Source: Sulfurovum sp. UBA1140
GTDB lineage: Bacteria > Campylobacterota > Campylobacteria > Campylobacterales > Sulfurovaceae
Assembly: GCA_002311915.1 (NCBI GenBank)
Contig: DCAF01000031.1
Location: 1-17,987 of the forward strand
Length of the DNA: 17,987 nt
Direction: 5' to 3'
Part shown: positions 1-7,423 of the stretch, piece after piece
How the letters are laid out: the number at the start of each line of letters is the position of its first letter
How positions within the stretch are numbered: position 1 is the stretch's first letter
Translations under genes and position numbers: made by a program
The notes under the pieces: generated by a model
What the model was told of the DNA's origin: nothing
The model's database searches: none
Seen by the model: only the letters and a program-made list of their open reading frames with translations

Positions 1-184
1 AGGCATTGGTTGCTGTATCTACATAGATGGTGAAAGTATTGGCACTTTTTCCAGGGAGCATACGTGCGAGTACCATTTTAGAAGGCAACATCATAACAGC
101 CCCTGCCATAGAGAGGATGACAATAATGGTAACTAGCCATTTGTTACAAGTGCTAGAGATTATATTATAGACCAGCTTTTCCAT
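1..184 (-). CDS. RND efflux pump, C-terminal-half subunit, copy A (partial)
   Basis: This is the start of the second-half gene of the left-hand RND pump copy; the rest lies beyond the window. The frame is open for all 61 visible codons. It shows a short cytoplasmic lead, one hydrophobic segment (about residues 18-36, equivalent to TM7 of a full RND pump) and the start of a periplasmic porter domain. The stretch VLARMLPGKSANTFTIYVDT is almost identical to residues 47-66 of the intact paralogue at 3287-5035 (VLARMLPGKSANTYSIYVDT). Its ATG shares one base with the TAA of the upstream first-half pseudogene, so the two genes were organised as in the intact copy. Whether the remainder is intact cannot be seen. 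With a broken partner it is probably non-functional unless it pairs with the other copy. Confidence 0.8.
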   Translation of the reverse strand, partial: MEKLVYNIISSTCNKWLVTIIVILSMAGAVMMLPSKMVLARMLPGKSANTFTIYVDTATNA

Positions 185-1011
185 TAGGGTTTTTCCTCCG
201 ACTCCGAACTTTCATCAAACTTAATAAGCTTTCGTGCCAAATAAGGAGCAAAAACATAAGCAACAAAGAGTGAAACAGCTAAAGCCACAGGAACATTGAG
301 AGGGATAGGTTTCATAAACTGCCCCATCATTCCACCCACAAATGCCATGGGAATCATGGTGAGCATAATGGCAATGGTAGCGATATTGGTCGAAGGACCT
401 ATCTCATCGGTGGCTTCTATAATAATCTCAGAAAACTTTAGACCTTTGGACTCGGGTAGGTGCATTCGTCGGTGGATATTTTCTATAACAATAATAGCAT
501 CATCAACAATCAATCCCAAACTTAACAGAAAAGCAAAAAGAGTAATACGGTTAATGGTCTGGTCGGTCATGAGGGCTATAAAAAGAGTTAGTGCCAAAAT
601 CATGGGAACAGCAATGGTAACAACCAAAGATTCACGCCAACCTAAGAATGGTATAAGAATTAAAGCGATAATCAAGATGGTAAGAACCAAGTGATGTACC
701 AATTCATTAACAGCTTCATTGGCTCTCTCTCCATAGTTTCTTGTAACGATGTAACCCACACCTTGCTCATGAAGTGCATCTCTGTTTTTCTTTAACTCTT
801 CTATGACACTCTCTGCGATTAAAACGGCGTTGGTTCCTTTGAGTTTGGAGACGGTGAGGGTGATTTATTCCCCTGCATCTACAAACTCACTAGAATTTTT
901 ATCTCGGTAGCTAAGCAGTACCGATTGAAAGTTTTGAATGTCATAGTTGTACTCAACTTTGGCAATGTTTTTAAGATGACCAGCAATATTTTTTATTTTG
1001 TAGGTTTCCAT
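184..1011 (-). pseudogene. RND efflux pump, N-terminal-half subunit, copy A, truncated and with in-frame stop
   Basis: This is a decayed paralogue of the gene at 5025-6626. Similarity begins near residue 263 of the paralogue (HLKNIAKV aligned with YLRDVASV, then DIQNFQ with DTQNFQ) and runs to the end, so TM1 and most of the periplasmic porter domain are missing. A TAA at 865-867 interrupts the frame between FVDAGE and ITLTVSKLKGTNAV, where the paralogue reads straight through (TPQVTLTIAKLAGTNAV). Downstream of the stop, 226 codons stay open and include TM2-TM6 and the TM4 motif GLIVDDAIIVIEN with the classical Asp-Asp pair. A GTG at 757-759 could open a 191-codon frame, but it lies inside the homologous region and is not a natural start. 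Upstream of 1011 the sequence becomes very AT-rich with no further homology, so the 5' part was deleted. The good preservation around one stop suggests recent loss. Confidence 0.85.
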
Positions 1012-1079
1012 AATGTATAGTATATCAAAATAGACTATTAAAATAAATTATTATTTTACATAACTTTTTACAAATAAAG

Positions 1080-1085
1080 TATAAT
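1080..1085 (+). promoter_or_regulatory. candidate -10 box for the FadL-type gene
   Basis: A perfect TATAAT lies about 85 bases before the FadL-type ATG, inside a 158-base intergenic stretch made almost entirely of A and T. No -35 hexamer is evident, which is usual for sigma-70 promoters in Campylobacterota. Many near-matches occur in this AT-rich tract (for example around 1120-1145), so the exact start of transcription is uncertain. Nothing else is recognisable between 1012 and 1169 apart from the gene's ribosome binding site AAAGGA at 1158-1163. Confidence 0.3.
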
Positions 1086-1169
1086 TATATTTTATTATAT
1101 TTCTATATTTAATTAAAATATTATATAAAATAAGATACAGTTATATTAATAAAAATCAAAGGATGATTT

Positions 1170-2489
1170 ATGAAGAAAATAGTTTTACTCTCGACCGTGG
1201 TATCAACCATGTTGTTGGCAACCAATGGGGATGTGATGATTGGACATGGTCCTAAATCGACAGGTATGGCAGGTGTTGGTATTGCTGTGAGTCATGGGGC
1301 AGAGTCGGCTCTTTCTAATGCTGCGATGATTAGATCGGTAAAAAATAGTGAGTTTACAGGAAGTGCCACAATGTTTGCACCTGATGTAAATTTTGCTTCT
1401 AATGCAGGAGCCAATGCTACTCCTGCAGAGCAGGGTGGTGCTTATCCTAATTCTGCTCCAACTTCTTTTTCTAAATCAGATGCAGATTTTTCAATTATTC
1501 CAGATTTTTCTTATGCAACAAGACTCAATGAACATACAGTTGTGGGATTAACCATTGATGGAACGGCAGGGTTGGGAGTAGACTATCAAGGTAAGCGTTC
1601 AAGTGGTGCTTTTGATATGCAAACAGCACTACAGATTGCCAAGGTAGGAGTACCCATTGCCTATACATTGCCAAATTCAGGGTTAACATTGGCCGTTGAA
1701 CCAATCATGCAGTATAGTACCCTTAAAATGAATTATATGACTCCAATGGGGGCTTCTAGTAATTCAGAAGAGTCTAGTGTTGATTTTGGATTTGAATTGG
1801 GAATGGCTTATGATATTGGTAATTGGACGTTTGGTGCAGTTTATCAGTCGATTATTAAATCAAACTATAAAGGGAATATTTCAAATGCCTTAAGAGATTT
1901 TGGTATTCAAAGTATCACTTCGGGGGATAACTTGGATCAACCTGCCGAGACAGGAGTTGGTATTGCCTATCGTAAAGATAGAAGTACCTTTGGATTGGAC
2001 TATAGAAGTATCCATTGGCGAGATACCAAAGGGTATGAAGATTTTGGTTGGAAAGATCAAGATGTTATTGCAGTAGGATACCGATATGACGCTCCCTCTT
2101 GGGTATTAAGATTGGGGTACAATCATGGAGACTCACCTATTCGAGAGCGAAATGCCCAAGCAGGAGGGCAAGAGGGGTATGAGAATGCAGCGATTAACTT
2201 TTTTAATTTATCAGGGTTCCCTGCTACTGTTGAAGACCACTACACCATTGGTGGTGATTATAAATTGGCAGATAATTTAGATTTGAGTTTTGCCTTTGTC
2301 TACTCCCCTGAGACCACCACCACCTTTGATACAACAGGAATGACCCAAGGAATGGTCATGCAAGGAGCCATGGCACAAGGAGCTTCAGAAGCCGATGCAG
2401 GAGCTGCCGCCGCTGGAGCTTCAGGTTCGACTGCTAGTGTTGCACACTCTCAAAAAGCTTTAACACTTGGAGCAACTTACCGTTTTTAA
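1170..2489 (+). CDS. FadL/OmpP1/TodX-family outer-membrane channel
   Basis: The 439-residue product is an outer-membrane beta-barrel of the FadL type, a family that admits long-chain fatty acids, hydrocarbons and other hydrophobic compounds. It has an N-terminal signal peptide (residues 1 to about 18, ending MLLAT). The mature N-terminus NGDVMIGHGPKSTGMAGVG is the typical FadL start that forms the hatch, followed by SHGAESALSNAAMI, where the family usually has NPA (here NAA). The body shows alternating beta-strand patterns, and the protein ends TLGATYRF with the terminal Phe expected for barrel assembly. An Ala/Gly/Met-rich stretch at about residues 385-425 precedes the last strand and is probably an extracellular loop. 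The start is backed by AAAGGA seven bases before the ATG. It is a single gene between two efflux pump copies, converging with the LysR-type fragment. The substrate cannot be told from sequence. Confidence 0.85.
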   Translation: MKKIVLLSTVVSTMLLATNGDVMIGHGPKSTGMAGVGIAVSHGAESALSNAAMIRSVKNSEFTGSATMFAPDVNFASNAGANATPAEQGGAYPNSAPTSFSKSDADFSIIPDFSYATRLNEHTVVGLTIDGTAGLGVDYQGKRSSGAFDMQTALQIAKVGVPIAYTLPNSGLTLAVEPIMQYSTLKMNYMTPMGASSNSEESSVDFGFELGMAYDIGNWTFGAVYQSIIKSNYKGNISNALRDFGIQSITSGDNLDQPAETGVGIAYRKDRSTFGLDYRSIHWRDTKGYEDFGWKDQDVIAVGYRYDAPSWVLRLGYNHGDSPIRERNAQAGGQEGYENAAINFFNLSGFPATVEDHYTIGGDYKLADNLDLSFAFVYSPETTTTFDTTGMTQGMVMQGAMAQGASEADAGAAAAGASGSTASVAHSQKALTLGATYRF

Positions 2490-2493
2490 ACAC

Positions 2494-3168
2494 CTAAGAG
2501 GCTAACAGGTTAGCCTCTACTTTTTTACCAATATTTTCAAGAATTTCACTAATTTCATGAATATGTGCTTTATCAAAATTCTCTTTATTGTAGATAAGAT
2601 AGAATTTTCTATTCATCTCTTGATTACAGATACGAGATTGATAAAGTGTTTTGGTGTTGAGTTCATATTCAATAGAGAGTTGAGAGACAATCGCCACAGT
2701 AGGGTGTTCTTTGTTGGGTTTTGCCCATTTAACACTCTGTATGGCAGCGGTGGTATTGTCTATTTCGGATAGAGACCAAAAACTCTCATAAGAGAGACCT
2801 ACATTTTTAAGAAAACCTGTGATAACTTCTCTTGTTAAAGAACCCTCTTTTCTACAAATTAAGCGACAACTATTTAGTTCATCTTTGCCTAAAGAGCTTG
2901 GAAGAGGATTTTTTGAACAGATGACCAACTCATCCTCCATCCACTCTTTATAGATTAATGCATCATCAAAAATAGGAGATTCTATTAAACCTAAATTAAA
3001 CTCTCCCTCTTTTACCCCTTCAATAATTTTATCACAAGGAATTATTTTTAGAGTTATTTTACTATTAACTTTTTGACCAATATCATAAATAGGTTCTCCT
3101 GGAAGAATATGAGAACCTATGGTATAGGAGGCTGCTAGTTTAAATGTTTTTGTTGTCTCTCTTATCAT
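2494..3168 (-). CDS. LysR-type effector-binding domain protein lacking the DNA-binding domain
   Basis: The 224-residue product matches the C-terminal effector-binding domain of LysR-type regulators. FKLAASYTIGSHILP (residues 9-23) is the usual first strand and hinge of that domain. EGEFNLGLIESP, then WMEDELVICSKNPLP, CRKEGSLTREV and VAIVSQLSIEYEL are in the family order. Full LysR regulators are about 300 residues with a winged helix of about 60 residues plus a linker helix in front; neither is present. The reading frame has a TAG four codons before the ATG, and the DNA upstream (3169-3286) does not read as a helix-turn-helix in any obvious way. The start has only a weak ribosome site (AGG, 9 bases away). 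It may be a truncated regulator remnant or a free-standing ligand-binding domain. The intact frame argues that it is either recent or still used. Its 3' end overlaps the terminator of the converging FadL-type gene. Confidence 0.7.
   Translation of the reverse strand: MIRETTKTFKLAASYTIGSHILPGEPIYDIGQKVNSKITLKIIPCDKIIEGVKEGEFNLGLIESPIFDDALIYKEWMEDELVICSKNPLPSSLGKDELNSCRLICRKEGSLTREVITGFLKNVGLSYESFWSLSEIDNTTAAIQSVKWAKPNKEHPTVAIVSQLSIEYELNTKTLYQSRICNQEMNRKFYLIYNKENFDKAHIHEISEILENIGKKVEANLLAS
2497..2526 (+). terminator. Rho-independent terminator of the FadL-type gene
   Basis: A perfect 10-bp inverted repeat (AGAGGCTAAC / GTTAGCCTCT, 2-base spacer, 2497-2518) is followed by AC and six T residues. 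It starts eight bases after the FadL-type stop codon. The same DNA encodes the last codons of the convergent gene at 2494-3168. On the opposite strand the T-run is weak, so it probably works best in the + direction. Confidence 0.8.
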
Positions 3169-3198
3169 TTGTTTTACCTATAAAAAATATTATTTATA

Positions 3199-3204
3199 AT
3201 TATA
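3199..3204 (-). promoter_or_regulatory. candidate -10 box for the LysR-type domain gene
   Basis: On the minus strand TATAAT reads at 3204-3199, about 30 bases before the ATG at 3168, in a very AT-rich stretch. No -35 box is seen. If used, it would give this fragment its own short leader, independent of the pump operon, which ends at 3287 behind a hairpin. Confidence 0.3.
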
Positions 3205-3260
3205 ATATAATAGACTTATGGAAAAATAAAAAGAGTAGGGTAGTTAGAAATTTAATAGAT

Positions 3261-3280
3261 ATTCCCACAAAAGTGGGAAT
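3261..3280 (-). terminator. hairpin after the efflux pump operon
   Basis: A perfect 8-bp inverted repeat (ATTCCCAC / GTGGGAAT, loop of four) lies seven bases beyond the stop codon of the pump's second-half gene. The stem is GC-rich compared with its surroundings, but the following minus-strand bases (ATCTATTAAATTT) form only a weak U-tract. It probably ends or stabilises the operon transcript. Confidence 0.55.
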
Positions 3281-3286
3281 AAAATG

Positions 3287-5035
3287 TTATCGAGTAATTG
3301 AGATATTGTAATGTTCATGTGGTGGAACTTCTTCTTTAGGTAGTGGATCCATCGCTTTGGCATTGTCCATAAGTACAGGAACAAAGAGTAGCGATACAAA
3401 AACAGCTGCCACGGTTCCTGAAATAAGGGCTACTCCCAATCCACCAAAGATGGGGTCACCTGCCAGTAGGGCAGAACCCAAGATAATGGCAACAGCGGTG
3501 AGCATAATTGGTTTGGCTCTGGTTGCAGCAGCTACGGCAATGGCTCGTTTTTTATCCATGCCATGTTCATTAATAAGACCCATAGCAAAATCAATGAGCA
3601 GTAGTGAGTTCCTTGAACTAATCCCCATCAGTGCAATAAAGCCAATCAAGGAGGTCGCTGTTAAGAAGAAGGTCTCGGTCGTGACCATATCAGCCACCCA
3701 GTGACCCAAAATAACGCCAATCAGTGAGAGGAATGAACCAACCAAGATAATTCCACTAAGGGCAAAACTTTTATAGTAGATAACCAATAAGAAAAATATC
3801 AGTACCAGTGCCGAGATAAAGGCTCCACCCAAATCTCTAAAGGTGTCAAGTGAGACTTTCATCTCTCCATCCCATCGTAGTAGGAATTTTTCACCTGATT
3901 GTTTATCGGTAAGATAGAGGTCAAACATATAGGTGGTAAATCCTGCTTTTTCAATCTCATATTTTTCTGAAAAGTTTTCAAGCATTACATCACGAGCTTC
4001 GAGCAGTGGATAGAGTTGTGATACCATGTCGGTTTCGGCAATAACGTTAATCATACGGCTAAGGTTTTTGTGCATAATCATGGGAACCGATTTAACTTTT
4101 GAGATATGCACCACTTCGGTTAGAGGTATCATCATGCCCCTCATATTCATGAGGTTTAAGGATGAGAGTTTGCTTCTAAGGGCATCTTCACTGGTTGAGC
4201 TTAACTCTTTGGTCTCTTTGCTAAGGACTAAAAATATAGGAATCTGTGTTAAACGGTTTTCGGAATTTTTAGTGGCAATGACCATTCCTTCAAAGGCAAG
4301 GTAGAGAATATTGTTAACCTGTTTAATATCAAGTCCACTTCGTGAAATTTTCTCTTTATCTGGGGTAAGTTTATATTTGTCATAAATATCATCTGCCATA
4401 ATATCAATATCAACCAACCCTTCGGTTTCGGCTAAGATTTTAGCAACCTCGACAGAGAGTTCTCTACTCTGTTCGATGTTCTCTCCATGTACTTCGACCA
4501 CAATAGATGCCAAAGTAGGAGGACCAGAGGGCTGTTCTATCAGCTTAATTTCACTGCCTGGAACAATATCAGAACAGGTTTTTTGAATGACAGGTCTCAG
4601 ACGCTGGGTCATAAGGAACGAGGGCTCTTCTCTGCTGTGTTTGTCGGTTAAGTTGACTGAAATTTCAGCAACATTTTCGGTACGTTTCATACTTGCACCT
4701 TTGACAAGACCTGCATAGTCTAACGGAATTCCTTGACCATAAAAAGCCTCCATATGCAAGATTTGATTCTCTTTTTTGAGTATATCAATGACACAAGAGG
4801 TTACTTTTCGTGTCTGCTGTATTGAACTCCCTGTAGGGGTATCGACATAGATAGAGTAGGTATTGGCACTTTTCCCTGGTAACATTCTTGCCAGTACTCC
4901 TTTACTAGGAAACATAAGCAGTGTGGCAAAAAAAGCTATGGCAGTTAAGACAATGACCAAAAGTTTTTTTATTTTACTGTCCAAAATTCCATGAACAAAT
5001 CTTTCAAATCTTGTTGTTTGACTGTTATTTCCCAT
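3287..5035 (-). CDS. RND efflux pump, C-terminal-half subunit (copy B)
   Basis: The 582-residue product is the second half of an RND (AcrB/HAE1-like) inner-membrane efflux pump. It has one membrane segment (about 24-42), a large periplasmic porter domain, then five membrane segments (about 405-555). The TM10 region reads GISSRNSLLLIDFA: Arg475 stands where AcrB has the relay residue Lys940. TM11 has TRAKPIMLT, which keeps the residues equivalent to AcrB Arg971 and Thr978. A full pump is one chain of about 1,040 residues; here the halves are separate genes. I chose the ATG at 5035, preceded by GGAG with six bases spacing. The ATG at 5047 (four residues longer) has no ribosome site. The gene overlaps the first-half gene by 11 bases in another frame, implying coupled translation. 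Copy A has the same split. Confidence 0.88.
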   Translation of the reverse strand: MGNNSQTTRFERFVHGILDSKIKKLLVIVLTAIAFFATLLMFPSKGVLARMLPGKSANTYSIYVDTPTGSSIQQTRKVTSCVIDILKKENQILHMEAFYGQGIPLDYAGLVKGASMKRTENVAEISVNLTDKHSREEPSFLMTQRLRPVIQKTCSDIVPGSEIKLIEQPSGPPTLASIVVEVHGENIEQSRELSVEVAKILAETEGLVDIDIMADDIYDKYKLTPDKEKISRSGLDIKQVNNILYLAFEGMVIATKNSENRLTQIPIFLVLSKETKELSSTSEDALRSKLSSLNLMNMRGMMIPLTEVVHISKVKSVPMIMHKNLSRMINVIAETDMVSQLYPLLEARDVMLENFSEKYEIEKAGFTTYMFDLYLTDKQSGEKFLLRWDGEMKVSLDTFRDLGGAFISALVLIFFLLVIYYKSFALSGIILVGSFLSLIGVILGHWVADMVTTETFFLTATSLIGFIALMGISSRNSLLLIDFAMGLINEHGMDKKRAIAVAAATRAKPIMLTAVAIILGSALLAGDPIFGGLGVALISGTVAAVFVSLLFVPVLMDNAKAMDPLPKEEVPPHEHYNISITR

Positions 5036-6626
5036 GTTTATCTCCATGTTCAGATTTTTTTAAGAGCTTTAGGCTCAAATAGGGTGTAAATATATAAGCA
5101 ACCACCAGTGAAGCAAATAGGGCTACAGGGACATTATAGGGGATGGGTTTCATAAATGACCCCATCATCCCCCCAACAAATGCCATGGGAACCATGGTCA
5201 TAATAATTGCTAAAGTAGCAATGTTGGTAGGTCCCCCTACTTCATCGGTTGCTTCAACCAGAAGCTCTCCCATCTCTTTGTCTTTGGCATCATGTGCATG
5301 TAGGTGTCTATGAATGTTCTCAATAACAATAATGGCCGCATCGACCAGTAAGCCCAGAGAGAGAAGGAAGGCAAAGAGCGTAATCCTGTTCATGGTCTGT
5401 CCTGTCATATAAGCAATAAATAGGGTTACTGCCAAAATCGCAGGAACCGAAAAGGTAACAATAAGTGACTCTCTCCAACCCAAAGCAAAGACCAACATAA
5501 TGGCGATAATAATAATGGTAATGACCAAGTGGTGCATTAGCTCATTAACTGCCTCATTGGCTCTCTCTCCATAGTTTCTAGTAATGATATAGCCTATGCC
5601 CTCTTTTTCAAATGCTTTGTTGTATCCTTTCAGCATCTCGACAACATCTTGGGCAACAAAAACGGCATTGGTTCCTGCCAGTTTTGCAATGGTTAGTGTT
5701 ACCTGAGGGGTAGCTTCACGTAGTGCATGGTCAATATTTCCATTTTCTCTATAGAGAATTTCAGCCTCTTGAAAATTTTGTGTGTCAATTCCCTGTGTGA
5801 CACTAGCAACATCACGTAGATAGATGGGCGAACCCATGTATTGAGCCACGATGACATTGTTAACATCATCAATACTCTCTATGGCATTACTGATACCAAA
5901 TATTACCAACTGTCCATCCGATGCACGACCTTTAACATCAGGAACACTAACAGCTAAAGATTGAACAGCTTGCATAATTTGCCCCATAGAGAGATGATAT
6001 GCCGAGAGTTTTCCCATATCAACTTCGACATTAAACTGCTCTTTATGCGCACCTTGTAGGGTAGTTTTGGCAACATTTTCAATACTGTTTATCTTGTGTT
6101 GTAGTGCTTTAACGCGTTCAACCAAATCAACAGTAGAGAGTTTTGAATCCTCTTTTTTATAAAGAGCAACAGTTATAATAGGTACATCAATATCAATATC
6201 AAAAGGTTTAATAAGTGGTTGCATTACCCCTTTTGGCATCTGATCCATATTTTGCATCACTTTATCATAAAGCTTTAAGTTAGAGTCTTCTCTGTTCTCT
6301 CCGATATAGTACATCACATTGACGATACCCACGTTGTCCATTGCCATGCCATAAACATGCTCAATTCCTTGCACTTCACGGAGCTTTTTCTCTAGTGGTT
6401 TAACAATAACATTCTCAATTTCACTCGGGGTAGCACCTGGCATGGCAACAATCACCGCACCTCCAGAGATGGCAATCTGTGGATCTTCTTCTCTGGGCAT
6501 CGTCTCTAGTGCTATCCAACCGATAGCGATAAGAAAGATACCCAAAACAGCAGTTAGGGGATTTCTTAGAAATCCTTGTGCCAGTTTACCAGCAACATCT
6601 TTAACTTCATAGGGTTTCTTGGACAT
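5025..6626 (-). CDS. RND efflux pump, N-terminal-half subunit (copy B)
   Basis: The 533-residue product is the first half of an RND proton-driven efflux pump. TM1 lies at about 21-40, followed by LETMPREEDPQIA, typical of RND N-termini. The periplasmic porter region (about 42-360) ends with NYGERANEAVNEL, then TM2-TM6 (about 366-384, 389-408, 416-437, 468-488, 497-516). It stops right after TM6, exactly where the two homologous halves of AcrB meet. TM4 reads LLSLGLLVDAAIIVIENIH: Asp429 matches AcrB Asp407, but the second acid (AcrB Asp408) is Ala430, as in the heavy-metal RND family, while the rest of the protein looks more like the drug/hydrophobic pumps. An AAAGG site six bases before the ATG lies in the end of the adaptor gene, two bases upstream. 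It must pair with the second-half protein to build a working protomer. Confidence 0.88.
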   Translation of the reverse strand: MSKKPYEVKDVAGKLAQGFLRNPLTAVLGIFLIAIGWIALETMPREEDPQIAISGGAVIVAMPGATPSEIENVIVKPLEKKLREVQGIEHVYGMAMDNVGIVNVMYYIGENREDSNLKLYDKVMQNMDQMPKGVMQPLIKPFDIDIDVPIITVALYKKEDSKLSTVDLVERVKALQHKINSIENVAKTTLQGAHKEQFNVEVDMGKLSAYHLSMGQIMQAVQSLAVSVPDVKGRASDGQLVIFGISNAIESIDDVNNVIVAQYMGSPIYLRDVASVTQGIDTQNFQEAEILYRENGNIDHALREATPQVTLTIAKLAGTNAVFVAQDVVEMLKGYNKAFEKEGIGYIITRNYGERANEAVNELMHHLVITIIIIAIMLVFALGWRESLIVTFSVPAILAVTLFIAYMTGQTMNRITLFAFLLSLGLLVDAAIIVIENIHRHLHAHDAKDKEMGELLVEATDEVGGPTNIATLAIIMTMVPMAFVGGMMGSFMKPIPYNVPVALFASLVVAYIFTPYLSLKLLKKSEHGDKHGK

Positions 6627-6628
6627 TA

Positions 6629-7423
6629 TTAACCTTTAAGGTGGACTTTAGCATACATACCAGGATAGATAGATTTACCCAGTTTGTTAAATTTAATTTT
6701 CATTTTAAATTTATGTGTCATTGGATTAGAGCTTGGGATAATTGAGTAGATTTTACCTTTGGCTACAAAATTGATGGAGGGGATTTCTATATCAACGATT
6801 TTACCTAAATTGGCATATTTAAGATTGTTTTCTGAAATTTCAACAATAATACTAATTTTACTAAGATCGGTTAGAATAAGACTTGGCATACCAGGCATTG
6901 CCATCTCGCCAGCATTGAGTTTTTTCATAATGATAACACCATCATTAGGGGCTTTGAGCTTAAGATAATTGTATTGGTTCATCACCTCTTTTTTCATGGC
7001 TCTGGCTTGGGCTACTTGCTTCTCGGCAATCTTAATCATATCTTTCATATTTTTAGAGGCAAGTTCAAGATTCTCTAGTTCATATTTTGAGACCATCCCT
7101 TTTTTAAAGAGTCTTTGATAACGACCCAAGTTTAACAGTACATTGTTGTACTGATTTTTATTCATTTGGAGTGCCAGTTGTGCCTGAGAAATTCCCAGTT
7201 CGACCTGCTCTTTTTTAGAATCAATCTCTTTAGAGTCAATTTGATAGAGAAGTTGACCCTTTTTGACAATATCCCCTTCGCTGACGTTCATTTTTTTTAC
7301 AATTCCCATATATCGGCTGGTTATCATTTTTTGGTTATCTGAAATAACTGATCCACTAAGATCCAGTTCTATTGCATGAATTGAACTGAGTGCTAAAATA
7401 AGTAGTAGTGTTAATCGTTTCAT
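6629..7423 (-). CDS. periplasmic adaptor (membrane fusion) subunit of the RND efflux system
   Basis: The 264-residue product is the periplasmic adaptor that links the RND pump to the TolC-like channel. It has a signal peptide (residues 1 to about 17, ending SSIHA) with no lipobox cysteine. The first half of the lipoyl-like domain is GIVKKMNVSEGDIVKKGQLL (40-59), and its second half is LKLKAPNDGVIIMKKLNAGE (154-173). Between them lies an alpha-helical hairpin (about 62-150) that would contact the outer-membrane channel. A beta-barrel domain follows (about 188-262). Adaptors of AcrA type are about 370-400 residues; this one lacks the membrane-proximal domain beyond the barrel. Its ATG overlaps the stop of the TolC-like gene (ATGA), and its stop lies two bases before the pump's first gene, so all four genes form one operon. 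Confidence 0.87.
   Translation of the reverse strand: MKRLTLLLILALSSIHAIELDLSGSVISDNQKMITSRYMGIVKKMNVSEGDIVKKGQLLYQIDSKEIDSKKEQVELGISQAQLALQMNKNQYNNVLLNLGRYQRLFKKGMVSKYELENLELASKNMKDMIKIAEKQVAQARAMKKEVMNQYNYLKLKAPNDGVIIMKKLNAGEMAMPGMPSLILTDLSKISIIVEISENNLKYANLGKIVDIEIPSINFVAKGKIYSIIPSSNPMTHKFKMKIKFNKLGKSIYPGMYAKVHLKG

Noticed and set aside
296..694. 132-codon frame on the + strand.
   Set aside because: It is opposite the membrane-helix coding part of the pump pseudogene and has no ribosome site or recognisable protein character.
184..759. A 191-codon frame that could be called an intact membrane protein starting at GTG 759.
   Set aside because: Homology to the intact pump gene continues upstream of this GTG and through the TAA at 865-867, so it is part of a pseudogene, not a gene with its own start.
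5025..5047. Programmed frameshift joining the two pump halves.
   Set aside because: The second gene has its own ribosome site and ATG, no slippery heptamer is evident, and the equivalent junction in copy A has a different frame offset.
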